A stretch of DNA of 18,773 nucleotides from JAIQFL01 sp035295745 (GCA_035295745.1 DATGIL010000019.1:1-18773); one strand, 5' to 3'; shown: positions 1 to 7,097, numbered from the stretch's first letter. Numbers and translations: made by a program. The notes: generated by a model from the letters alone, not told the origin.

Positions 1-58
1 CCCCGCAGTTTCGTGAGCCGCTCAAAGCGGCTATGCGGGGTCGCTAACGCGGCCCCGC
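1..58. repeat. Nested hairpins at the IS right end
   Basis: CCCCGCA (1-7) pairs with TGCGGGG (34-40) and encloses a second perfect stem, AGCCGCT (16-22) with AGCGGCT (26-32) around the loop CAA. An alternative pairing joins GCGGGG (35-40) with CCCCGC (53-58). Seen on the minus strand, this lies downstream of tnpA, where IS200/IS605 right ends carry the subterminal hairpin bound by TnpA. The 7-bp stem with a 3-nt loop mirrors the left-end hairpin in size. Which of the alternative folds is the TnpA target is unknown. Confidence 0.6.
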
Positions 59-67
59 TAAATCATT

Positions 68-83
68 GCCACCTGATGGTGGC
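68..83 (-). repeat. Small hairpin just after the tnpA stop
   Basis: GCCACC (68-73) and GGTGGC (78-83) form a perfect 6-bp stem with a 4-nt loop, starting 2 nt beyond the tnpA stop codon (86-88). No U-run follows on the minus strand, so it is not a classical intrinsic terminator. It may protect the transcript 3' end or belong to the IS right-end structure. Confidence 0.5.
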
Positions 84-85
84 CC

Positions 86-517
86 TCAGAGCTGCAGGTT
101 CAATTGGTCGAGTCTTTTGTCCTCTCGCTCCTGCTGCTGAATGTAGGCGCGAATCACCTTTTCGTCCCGTCCTACCGTGGATACGAAATATCCCCGCGCC
201 CAAAAATGCTGCCCAACAAAGTTCCTCTTCCGCTCCCCATATACCCTCGCCAGGTGTATGGTGCTCTTCCCCTTGATATACCCCACCACTTGCGAAACCG
301 CGTACTTCGGCGGAATCGCAATCAACATGTGCACGTGGTCGCTCATCAAATGCCCTTCCTCGATCCGGCTTTCCTTCTGTAACGCCAGCTTCTTAAGCAC
401 CTCTCCCAGATGCGGTCGCAACTCCTTATACAACGTATGGCGTCGACATTTCGGTATCCACACCACGTGATATTTGCACTCCCACTTCGTATGGCTTAAA
501 CTCTCGTAGTCGTCCAT
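86..517 (-). CDS. tnpA: IS200-type Y1 HUH transposase TnpA
   Basis: This 143-residue protein matches IS200/IS605 TnpA, which cuts and rejoins single-stranded DNA at hairpin-marked ends through a phosphotyrosine intermediate. The metal-binding HUH motif is H61-V-H63 (context SDHVHM). The catalytic tyrosine is Y125 in IRAYI, followed by the family's conserved glutamine four residues later (Q129). FWARGYFVSTVG (105-116) is also typical. The reading frame is open upstream to 568, but the ATG at 515-517 is preferred: an AAAGGAGA Shine-Dalgarno (527-534) sits 9 nt upstream and the family's usual length is about 140-155 residues. No truncation or missing catalytic residue is seen, so the gene may be functional. 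It interrupts an ADOP permease. Confidence 0.93.
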   Translation of the reverse strand: MDDYESLSHTKWECKYHVVWIPKCRRHTLYKELRPHLGEVLKKLALQKESRIEEGHLMSDHVHMLIAIPPKYAVSQVVGYIKGKSTIHLARVYGERKRNFVGQHFWARGYFVSTVGRDEKVIRAYIQQQEREDKRLDQLNLQL

Positions 518-603
518 CGTGTGAAATCTCCTTTCGTGCGCTTGGCGGCTCACGTTTGGAGTTTCCACGATGGACTCCCGGATTTGTCAAACTTCTACTG
601 CCT

Positions 604-620
604 CCCCGGCAAAGCCGGGG
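604..620. repeat. Hairpin at the IS left end
   Basis: CCCCGGC (604-610) and GCCGGGG (614-620) form a perfect 7-bp stem with the loop AAA (TTT on the tnpA-sense strand). It lies upstream of tnpA and about 15-20 nt from the resumed permease reading frame. This is the expected place for the subterminal left-end hairpin recognised by TnpA. Confidence 0.65.
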
Positions 621-636
621 GAACTCCCTTGTTGAA

Positions 637-2178
637 TTAGCGCGGGCCGCGACGCGGACAGGTGAGTTGTGTCTGCGCGCGGCGTTGGGAGCCGGACGAC
701 TTCGCCTGGTACGCCTGTTGCTCGGTGAGAGCCTGATGGTGGCGTTCGCGGGCGGCAGCCTCGGAGTGGCCGGTGCTTTCTGGCTGGTCCGCGCGCTGCG
801 GGTCATGGAGTCGTTCCAATTACCTGCACCGGAGGCGATCCGCGTCGATCCCACGGTGCTTGCCTTCGCCGCCGGTATCACGCTGCTGACTGGCTTACTT
901 GCGGGTTTGGCTCCGGCCCTCGCCGCATCGCGTCCCAATCTGCAGTTGGCCATCAAGGGCAGCAGTCCCGGCACGGCGCGGGGCTGGAGCGGCGGACTGC
1001 GATCGACGCTGGTGATCACGGAAGTCGCGCTGGCGTTGGTCCTGTTGCTGGGGGCGGGACTGCTCTTGCGCAGTATGCAGAAGTTGCTCTCGGTGCCGAT
1101 GGGGTTTGAGCCCGGACAGGTGCTCACCCTGCGCCTGCGCCTGCAGAGTCAGCGATATCGTGAGCCCGCGCAATCGGCCGCGTTTGTTCGCAACCTGTTG
1201 GAGCGGGTCCGCGCGCTGCCCGGTGTGCAGAGCGCCGCCGTGATCAGTTCCTTGCCGCTCACGAATTATAACCAGGGAAGAACTCTGTATTTCGAAGATG
1301 CCACTGCCCCCGCTGCGGCGCCCGCGGAGCGGCCTTCCGCCGCAACAATGTCAGTGACGCCGGCCTACTTCGCTACGTTCGGTATTCCAGTGCTCGCCGG
1401 CCGCGGCGTGGAGGAGGCCGACGGTCCGGGCGCGCCATTAGTTGCCGTGGTCAACCGGGCGTTCGCACGGCGGTTCTACGGCGCCGTCAACCCGGTCGGC
1501 CATCACCTGCGCTTCGGCGGCACGCCGGATCCGCAACCGTGGATCACCATCGCCGGCGTCGCCGGAGACGTCCGGCACATGGGTCCTGACCACGAGGTTG
1601 AACCCGAATTGTACTTTCCCTTTGCCCAGCAACCGTTGGGTCTCGTGGGGCTCGCCGTGCGTTGTTCCGCCGCTCCTGAGATGCTCTCTGCCGCGCTGAG
1701 ACGGGAAATCCTCGCCCTGGATTCCGATCTCGCCATTTTCAACCTCTCCACGATGTCCAATCGCCTGTCAAAGGCAACCGGTCCGCAGCGCCTGGAATTG
1801 GCGCTGGTCGGATTTTTCGCGTTGCTCGCCACGGTGCTGGCGGCTCTTGGTGTCTATGGCGTAATTGCGTACGCGGTCAGCCAGAGCACCCGCGAGATCG
1901 GCGTGCGTCTGGCATTGGGCGCCGCGCCAGGAGCAGTGCAGCGCGCGGTGGTGGGGCGTGGACTCAAACTCGGCCTGACGGGCGTGGCGCTTGGACTGGC
2001 GGCTGGATACGCGCTCACCACGCTGATGGCGTCGCTGCTATTTCAGACGGAAGCGCACGATACGTTCACCTTCACCGGTGCCGGCGCCGTGCTGCTGGCG
2101 GTAGTGCTCCTCGCGAGCTACTGGCCGGCTCGCCGCGCGGCGCGGGTCGACCCTATGGTGGCGCTTCGCTGGGAATAG
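637..2178 (+). pseudogene. ADOP-family FtsX/MacB-like permease, 3' part, cut by the IS
   Basis: About 514 codons of an acidobacterial ADOP permease remain. The frame resumes at L-A-R-A-A-T-R (637 on), equivalent to about residue 297 of the intact paralogue at 10572-13010. Missing are the first transmembrane helix, the first MacB-like periplasmic domain and the first helix of the first FtsX domain. Still visible are the 'ALGAGR' loop, helices near 721-800, 850-925 and 1005-1080, the second periplasmic domain, and the final FtsX domain with GVYGVIAYAVSQ, REIGVRLALGA and the terminal DPMVALRWE. The frame stays open through the IS end back to a TTG at 556, but no convincing start for a working protein is present. 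Such permeases act in ABC-type export or membrane remodelling. The N-terminal half should lie left of the window if the insertion was simple. Confidence 0.85.
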
Positions 2179-2195
2179 TTCTTCTTTGGGGGGCC

Positions 2196-2300
2196 GTGGC
2201 GCAAACACCCTTGAACGCAGGGGTTGGGGGTTAGGGGTTGGGGGGTTCGCGGCGTGTCGCCATGGCCGAGCCGATCTGCCCGGCGACCACTCCTGTTTGC
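2196..2300 (+). repeat. 3'-end repeat copy A with G-quadruplex core
   Basis: The element begins with GTGGCGCAAACAC 17 nt after the permease stop and ends with ACTCCTGTTTGC; GCAAACA (2201-2207) and TGTTTGC (2294-2300) are complementary arms. Between them lie four G-runs of 4, 5, 4 and 6 separated by TT, TTA and TT (2220-2245), a GGCG-tgt-CGCC hairpin (2251-2261) and CCATGGCCGAG. Roughly the first 90 bp match the minus strand of 5837-5981 almost base for base. No coding function is apparent. Confidence 0.85.
2220..2245 (+). other. G-quadruplex motif in repeat copy A
   Basis: Four runs of four or more guanines with loops of 2, 3 and 2 nt lie on the plus strand, which is the sense strand of the upstream permease. 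Short loops and long G-runs predict a very stable quadruplex in DNA or RNA. Actual folding is inferred. Confidence 0.75.
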
Positions 2301-2380
2301 AATCTCGACATCGTGTTGGGAATTTTCGGGCCTCCACCAAGTTTGACGTACGAAAGGCATCCCGAACCTCCTGTTCATTC

Positions 2381-2413
2381 TTGACTGACCGTCGGTCATT
2401 AATCTAGACTGAC
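2381..2413 (+). promoter_or_regulatory. Putative TetR operator/promoter of the MFS-tetR genes
   Basis: TGACCG-T-CGGTCA (2386-2398) is a perfect 13-bp palindrome typical in size and symmetry of TetR-family operators. A TTGACT at 2381-2386 is a reasonable -35 element overlapping the palindrome edge; only a weak -10 such as TCTAGA (2403-2408, spacing 16) follows. GACTGAC occurs at 2383-2389 and again at 2407-2413 as a direct repeat, possibly an additional half-site. The site lies 28 bp before the exporter start, and a TetR gene follows the exporter, so autoregulated repression of both genes is the natural inference. Confidence 0.65.
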
Positions 2414-2426
2414 TGCAGGTGCTGTC

Positions 2427-3647
2427 ATGTCAAGCCCGAAAACCACCCGCTCCGACCTGCGGAGCCTGCTCGCCGTCCGCGCAGCCGATGAATTGAGTTT
2501 GCAGATGCTCAGCGTCGGAACCACGTGGTACCTTTACTCAGCAACCCGCGATCCAATGAGCCTCGCGTATGCCGGACTCGCGCAACTGCTTCCCAATATG
2601 GGATTCGCCCTGCTGGCCGGACGCGCGGCCGATCGCTTCCCGGCGCGCAAAGTCATCAGCCTGGCGTTTCTGATACAGGCCGTGTGTCTGGCGATCTTCA
2701 CTGTCAATCTCACCGTGACGTCGCCCTCCCCCCATGCTATCTACCTCCTGCTGTTCCTGCTGGCGGGCGCCCGAGCCTTCTCTTCGCCTGCGATCTCGGC
2801 CCTCCTGCCCCACGTGGCCGGAGCTGGGCAACTTCCACGAGCCGTGGCCAGTGCGTCGTCCGTCTTGCAGATCTGCACATTGCTGGGCCCTGTCGCCGCC
2901 GGACTATTATTCGCGGTCAGCGCTCCCGGCATGTTCGCTGCCGTCACTGCACTCTCAGTCTCAGGCATGGCGCTAGCCAGTCAGTTGGTGACCTGCGAAG
3001 TACACCACATCGAAGACCAGGGCGCCCTCGGGGGCATCCGCTACGTTTGGACCGATCGACTGCTCCGTGCGCTTCTCTCGCTCGACCTCGCCGCGATGCT
3101 TCTCGGCGGCGTTACCGCGCTGCTCCCCGTCTACGCGCGCGATATTCTCCGCGTCGGTCCCGCCGGATTGGGATGGCTGCGATGCGCGCCGTCCGCCGGC
3201 GCCGCAATAGTCGGATTGATTTTGACCCGGCGCGCCATCCGCCGGTCCGTTGGCACGCTTTTGTTGATCTGTGTAGCGGGCTTCGGTCTGGCAACCATGG
3301 TCTTCGCCGTTTCCACCCGGTTCTGGCTTTCGCTGGCCAGCCTCACCGCCGCCGGCGCGTTCGACATGGTCAGCATGGTGGTCCGCGAAACGGTGGTGCA
3401 AACGTCCACCCCCAGCGGCCTGCGAGGACGAGTCAACGCCATCCACGGCGTCTTCATCGGCGTCTCGAGTGAACTGGGAGCGTTCGAGTCGGGCGCCGTC
3501 GCAGCGTGGGTCGGCGCTGTCCCCGCCGCATTTCTGGGAGGCGTTGGAACACTGCTTGTCGTCGGCATCTGGAGCCGTCTCTTTCCCGAGATCTCTCGGA
3601 CCGGCCAGCTCTGTGAAGCCCCACCCGAAAATGCGCGCGCCGCGTAA
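2427..3647 (+). CDS. MFS exporter, EntS-like (MFS_3 type)
   Basis: This 406-residue inner-membrane protein has 10-12 hydrophobic segments. It contains an MFS motif-A-like loop, G65-R-A-A-D-R-F-P-A-R-K-V76, and the C-terminal LRGRVNAIHGVFIGVSSELG region (from about residue 332) that marks the EntS/MFS_3 group of proton-driven exporters of siderophores, drugs or small hydrophobic compounds. The ATG at 2427 has an AGGTG Shine-Dalgarno (2417-2421) 5 nt upstream. A TetR gene starts 36 nt after the stop and a palindromic operator lies just upstream, which together suggest an inducible efflux pump. The substrate cannot be read from sequence. Confidence 0.88.
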   Translation: MSSPKTTRSDLRSLLAVRAADELSLQMLSVGTTWYLYSATRDPMSLAYAGLAQLLPNMGFALLAGRAADRFPARKVISLAFLIQAVCLAIFTVNLTVTSPSPHAIYLLLFLLAGARAFSSPAISALLPHVAGAGQLPRAVASASSVLQICTLLGPVAAGLLFAVSAPGMFAAVTALSVSGMALASQLVTCEVHHIEDQGALGGIRYVWTDRLLRALLSLDLAAMLLGGVTALLPVYARDILRVGPAGLGWLRCAPSAGAAIVGLILTRRAIRRSVGTLLLICVAGFGLATMVFAVSTRFWLSLASLTAAGAFDMVSMVVRETVVQTSTPSGLRGRVNAIHGVFIGVSSELGAFESGAVAAWVGAVPAAFLGGVGTLLVVGIWSRLFPEISRTGQLCEAPPENARAA

Positions 3648-3683
3648 AGCCGCCGTCCCCCGCCGTGCTATAGACTGGGACCG

Positions 3684-4298
3684 ATGGGCGCAGCCGCCAG
3701 GACCAAGCCGAGAACCAAGCCGCCGGAAGAACGTCGCCAGGAGTTGATGAACGCCGCACAGCGCCTTTTCCTGGAGCACGGCGTCGCTTCCACTACCATC
3801 GAACAGATCACCAACGGTGCCCGCGTCGCTAAGGGCACGTTCTATCTTTATTTTTCATCGAAGGAAGACGTCCTGGCCGCCCTCGCCGACCGCTTCGCGC
3901 AGGAACTGCTATCGAAGATCAGGGCTGCCGTTGCCCGGTGCCCGCAGGACGCCTGGACAAACCGCCTGGCGACCTGGGCTGGATCGTGTGTGGCCGGATA
4001 TCTGGACTCGATCCGGCTGCACGACATTCTATTCTATGGTTCGCGTCCCGCAACACGCGAAGGGCTTGTCGATAACCCCGTGATCGACGATCTCACCCAA
4101 CTGCTGCAAGCTGGCGTGGATGCGGAAGCGTGGTCGATCGAAGATTCCCGATTCACCGCGATCTTTCTGTTCAGCGGCCTACACGCTGTCGTGGATGATG
4201 CGTATATAAAGGAGAAGCGGGTCAACCGCGCGCGCCTGGCGCGGCTATCGGAGCGACTATGTCTGTCTGCCGTCGGATTGGCAACTTCCGTTGTTTAG
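3684..4298 (+). CDS. TetR/AcrR-family transcriptional repressor
   Basis: The 204-residue protein has a TetR-type DNA-binding domain at about residues 15-65: ELMNAAQRLFLEHG, then TTIEQITNGARVAKGTFYLYF and SSKEDVLAAL. A variable helical ligand-binding domain follows (about 70-200). It lies 36 nt after the MFS exporter and probably represses that operon by binding the palindrome at 2386-2398; the inducer may be the pump's substrate. No strong Shine-Dalgarno precedes the ATG. A TATAGA at 3669-3674 could give a leaderless transcript, but no -35 element supports it. Its last 40 bp overlap the next gene in a different frame. Confidence 0.92.
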   Translation: MGAAARTKPRTKPPEERRQELMNAAQRLFLEHGVASTTIEQITNGARVAKGTFYLYFSSKEDVLAALADRFAQELLSKIRAAVARCPQDAWTNRLATWAGSCVAGYLDSIRLHDILFYGSRPATREGLVDNPVIDDLTQLLQAGVDAEAWSIEDSRFTAIFLFSGLHAVVDDAYIKEKRVNRARLARLSERLCLSAVGLATSVV

Positions 4299-5686
4299 GT
4301 CTTGTCCTCTGCCTGGCCCACGTCTCGGGAGCACAGGACAACAGGCGTCCAACTGAAGTGCTGGCGCTTATCGATCGGGCGCGCACACTGCCTCCGGAGT
4401 TCGCCGCCGACGTGCTCTTGCGCCTGTCCGCCTCGAAACTCATGCACCAGACGAGTTGGAAACAGGAGTTGATCGAAGAGGCGTTCGCCTCCGGCGCACA
4501 TGCCCAACTGCCCTATCGCCAGACCGTTTACGGGCTCGCTACCGACTCGCGCTACAACCAGGAAGTCTCCCACAACGATCTGGAAATCCTCACCCTCCAG
4601 ACGCGGGCAGTCGACGCGATGCTCTCGATCGATCCGGCCAAGGCGCTGGGGCTCTTCGAGCAGATCGTGCCGCCGGAAATTCCTGCCGCCAGGTGCGAAA
4701 GCCCCGCCACGCCCGATGTCTCCGCCTACTACGAAACCGCGGCAAAGCTATTCGATCGCGCTTTCACCACGCCGCGGCGCAAGCGCGAAGACGACATGCA
4801 TTTCCTCAAACTGCGCATCTCGGAAATGCAATCGCCCGCGCATGTGGTGCCCGCGCTCAAAATGCTCTTCGCGGTGCAGTTGACCCCCGCGCAACGGCAG
4901 GAGCTGATGGCTAGCTTCGCGGTCACACTCGATCACCTGTCCGGCAGCGACCGGCTCTATCAGTCGACGGAGACTCTGCTGGTCCCGGCGGCCCTGCCGG
5001 AGTGGCACGAGACGCCCCTGTTCGTGCCGGCGCTGCGCGCCTACATTGTGCGCCAAATCAGCGGTCCTCGGTGCAGTGATTCCCTCAAGCTCAGACCGGA
5101 TCAGCTTCCGCTTTCGGCAGCGTCGTTCAACAAACTGGCTTCCCTTCTGGACCCGCACGCCGAACAGTACAAGGCGATCACGTTGGACGAGGCCAGAGCG
5201 GCAAGCGACGATGGCACCTACGCGGTTCAATTCCCCTGGCACTCGGCGCGAGCGAAGCAGGTACTGCAGGCGCTGCAGTGGCTCAATCACGGAGGGACGG
5301 GCCGCTCCTTCACACCGTCAGAGCGTTCCTCAGTGGAATGGAATGCACACTATCTCGAGACGCGGAAGCTGATCGAGGGCTGGCGGGAAGACGAGGAGGA
5401 ATCGCCGGAAGACTATCTGTTCCTGGTGTCGGAGACCCTAAGCACCCTCGCATCCCTGGTGCCGCCAGGTCCGGCCCGCGACAACGCCATGGGCAACTAC
5501 CGCACGTTTCTCGAGACCCGCTATGCAGTGACGGAGAATCGAAATCTCTGGTTTACGCAAGTGAATCGAATGTTGAAAGCGGCGGTGCACGCTGAAGATT
5601 CCAAAGAGCGCGCGTGGATCCTCAGCGAGCTGTCACGTAGCACGAATCCGATCATCGCGCTATACGCCAAGATCGAAGCTCTTTAG
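4259..5686 (+). CDS. Secreted protein of unknown function
   Basis: The 475-residue protein starts with a signal peptide (basic CRR then CLGLVLCLAHVSGA, probable cleavage after A25 before QD). The mature part appears mostly helical and polar, with many Arg/Glu/Leu-rich stretches, and I recognise no catalytic motif or named domain. A TPR-like helical scaffold is possible but not demonstrated. The start overlaps the tetR 3' end by 40 bp, which suggests translational coupling and membership of the MFS-tetR operon. CGGAG about 6 nt before the ATG may serve as ribosome-binding site. A terminator-like hairpin follows 33 nt after the stop. Similar exported orphans are common in acidobacteria. Confidence 0.75.
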   Translation: MSVCRRIGNFRCLGLVLCLAHVSGAQDNRRPTEVLALIDRARTLPPEFAADVLLRLSASKLMHQTSWKQELIEEAFASGAHAQLPYRQTVYGLATDSRYNQEVSHNDLEILTLQTRAVDAMLSIDPAKALGLFEQIVPPEIPAARCESPATPDVSAYYETAAKLFDRAFTTPRRKREDDMHFLKLRISEMQSPAHVVPALKMLFAVQLTPAQRQELMASFAVTLDHLSGSDRLYQSTETLLVPAALPEWHETPLFVPALRAYIVRQISGPRCSDSLKLRPDQLPLSAASFNKLASLLDPHAEQYKAITLDEARAASDDGTYAVQFPWHSARAKQVLQALQWLNHGGTGRSFTPSERSSVEWNAHYLETRKLIEGWREDEEESPEDYLFLVSETLSTLASLVPPGPARDNAMGNYRTFLETRYAVTENRNLWFTQVNRMLKAAVHAEDSKERAWILSELSRSTNPIIALYAKIEAL

Positions 5687-5695
5687 ACCCGCGAC

Positions 5696-5719
5696 GTGGC
5701 GCAAACACTCCTGTTTGCC
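5696..5719 (+). repeat. 3'-end repeat copy C, minimal form without core
   Basis: GTGGCGCAAACAC is directly joined to TCCTGTTTGCC, giving a GCAAACA-CTCC-TGTTTGC hairpin (5701-5718) that starts 9 nt after the preceding gene's first flanking base. Copies A and B have the same two halves but separated by a core of about 80 and 120 bp. It has the same sense orientation relative to its upstream gene as the other two copies. Confidence 0.75.
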
Positions 5720-5745
5720 GCGTCGAGACTCATCTCGACGCTTTT
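5720..5745 (+). terminator. Intrinsic terminator after the 475-residue gene
   Basis: GCGTCGAGA (5720-5728) and TCTCGACGC (5733-5741) form a perfect 9-bp GC-rich stem with the loop CTCA, followed by TTTTC. This is a good Rho-independent terminator for the MFS-tetR-secreted protein transcript. It directly follows repeat copy C. Confidence 0.75.
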
Positions 5746-5836
5746 CGGAGTGTCTCCAATTCCGGGGCGACGAATTGGCCTTGGAGACTCGAGAGTCTTC
5801 GGACAACTCCAAAGTCTCGCAGGCATTTCGAGACGG
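5746..5836. repeat. Nested inverted repeats between convergent genes
   Basis: TTGGAG (5781-5786) pairs with CTCCAA (5807-5812), enclosing the palindrome GACTC-GA-GAGTC (5786-5797). The preceding GAGTGTCTCCAATT also resembles the reverse complement of AATTGGCCTTGGAGACTC. No coding potential is evident. The stretch lies between repeat copies C and B and may form part of a larger structured element. Confidence 0.55.
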
Positions 5837-5981
5837 GCAAACAGGAGTGGTCTTGGGCTCGCCGCCATGGATTCCGATGAAAGCGGCGCGTTCGCCCGGC
5901 AAATGGTCTCGGCCACGGCGAAACGCCGCGAACCCCCAACCCCTAACCCCCAACCCCTGCTTTCAAGGGTGTTTGCGCTAC
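5837..5981 (-). repeat. 3'-end repeat copy B with G-quadruplex core
   Basis: Read on the minus strand, it starts with GTAGCGCAAACACCC 1 nt after the stop of the gene at 5983-7008 and ends with CCACTCCTGTTTGC. It carries the same four G-runs (C-runs at 5933-5937, 5940-5943, 5947-5951 and 5954-5957 on the plus strand) and the same small hairpin, here GGCG-ttt-CGCC, as copy A. The core is about 40 bp longer than in copy A. Together with copy C it forms a unit from 5696 to 5981 bounded by inverted GT(G/A)GCGCAAACAC ends. Confidence 0.85.
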
Positions 5982-5982
5982 G

Positions 5983-7008
5983 TCAGCGCGCCCCGAACGC
6001 CTCCACGTGATAGGGCAGCACGAGCACCATCGAATCGGCTTCCTCCAGATCGACTTTCGGCACCGGCACCGGATTCACCCCAAACGCTCCCAGCGGAATC
6101 TTCACCTCCAAATACCGGTCGTGCACAGTAAGCATGTGGCTCGACGCCCCGTCGCCGAGCGTACTCTCAAACACCTCTTCGCCATCCCCATTCTTGACGA
6201 ACAGCGAGTACGTCACGGCGTAGGTCTTCGCCGGCTTTCCTTTCGGATCCGTCGTATCCGTAGTGGCGACCAGCGCGCTCACCCCAATGCTGAGTTCCCG
6301 GGACGCTGCGCCCCCCGGCGCCGACACCTTGATCCTCATCGGAGGTGGCGGTGGCGGACCTCCCGTCTTTCCCGCCTTTCCCACGTCGGGGCGAATCTTG
6401 GCGCCCGCCGCCGGAACCGGCGCGGCCGTCTCGAATCGCACGTAGACGGAAGTTTCGTCGAACGTGCCCTGAATCTTCCAGACCACATCGTCCTTCCTCA
6501 CCATCTCCCCATTGTTCTTCGCGTATGGCACGGGTTTCCACGGCGAACCTGCCCGCGCAAACGACCCTTCCTCCGGCTCCAGCATCGCGTACATCAGGAA
6601 CGGGTCGAGCGGCTTCTCACTCCACTGCTCGCTGCCCACTTTCCAGCCGCCTTCTTCCACTGTCAGCAGCACCGCCTCATACTGCTCGGTCTTGCCGTCC
6701 GGATCAGCCACCTTGCCCAGAATCACCGCGCGATCCTTCACCACCCGCACCGCGATCGGCAAGTACTGCACATTCGGGCGCGAATGCCCGCCCTTGCGAA
6801 GCGCGTCTTTCACTGCCTGGTTCATGCTGTCACGCGTCTTGCGGTCGCGCAGCGAGAGCCACAATTCACCGTCGCCCCGGCGGTCGGCGTCTTCCATGCT
6901 TTTGTAGACGGATAAGACGACCTGCTCGCCGGTCCGTGCCACCGTATCCGGCGAAGCAGGCGCCCGCTGCACTATTAGCAGAAAACAAATCGTTGCCAAG
7001 ACCTTCAT
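5983..7008 (-). CDS. Secreted protein of unknown function with proline run
   Basis: The 341-residue protein has a signal peptide (MKVLATICFLLIVQRAPAS). An N-terminal region (about 25-130) has helices followed by strands ending in GGWKVGSEQW, reminiscent of NTF2/SnoaL-like folds, but the match is weak. The C-terminal half looks like a beta-rich domain and is preceded by six consecutive prolines (218-223) in a Gly/Lys-rich linker; such runs usually need EF-P for translation. The ATG has a GGAGGTGAGG Shine-Dalgarno region upstream. The gene follows the TonB-dependent receptor by 89 nt on the same strand, so they may be co-transcribed. Repeat copy B begins 1 nt after its stop. Function is not recognised. 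Confidence 0.75.
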   Translation of the reverse strand: MKVLATICFLLIVQRAPASPDTVARTGEQVVLSVYKSMEDADRRGDGELWLSLRDRKTRDSMNQAVKDALRKGGHSRPNVQYLPIAVRVVKDRAVILGKVADPDGKTEQYEAVLLTVEEGGWKVGSEQWSEKPLDPFLMYAMLEPEEGSFARAGSPWKPVPYAKNNGEMVRKDDVVWKIQGTFDETSVYVRFETAAPVPAAGAKIRPDVGKAGKTGGPPPPPPMRIKVSAPGGAASRELSIGVSALVATTDTTDPKGKPAKTYAVTYSLFVKNGDGEEVFESTLGDGASSHMLTVHDRYLEVKIPLGAFGVNPVPVPKVDLEEADSMVLVLPYHVEAFGAR

Positions 7009-7097
7009 GCAGTGACCTCACCTCCGGAACTGCGGACCACCCTCTCCGGCCAGACCGGCCCCTTGCCTGATGTCGGGCCGTTGCACCAGGCCCGCAA

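Larger units (their letters stand above)
1..636 (-). mobile_element. IS200/IS605-family insertion sequence, tnpA-only
   Basis: The segment carries a single-strand-type transposase gene on the minus strand and perfect hairpins at both sides, with no long terminal inverted repeats, as expected for IS200-type elements. The side upstream of tnpA (left end) has the hairpin at 604-620. The downstream side (right end) has hairpins between 1 and 83. No tnpB accessory gene is seen. Permease coding sequence resumes at about 637 on the plus strand, so the left boundary of the element is placed at about 625-637. The right end was not located and may lie outside the window. The exact ends and the target tetra- or pentanucleotide cannot be fixed without a second copy or an empty site. 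Confidence 0.8.

Noticed and set aside
2220..2245. Telomere-like repeat because of GGGGTT/TTAGGGG words
   Set aside because: It is one short internal tract, repeated once in inverted orientation inside a longer conserved element; nothing suggests a chromosome end.
2973..3779. Minus-strand open frame opposite the MFS exporter and tetR
   Set aside because: It spans two convincing genes on the other strand and reads as low-complexity Gly/Arg/Asp-rich sequence typical of high-GC shadow frames.
2196..5981. Copies A and B as ends of one composite transposon carrying the efflux genes
   Set aside because: No transposase lies between them, copy C shows the element also exists alone, and each copy is explained better by its position after a stop codon.
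7048..7060. Terminator between the receptor and the 341-residue gene
   Set aside because: Only a 4-bp GGCC/GGCC pairing without a U-run is present, so read-through and co-transcription are more likely.
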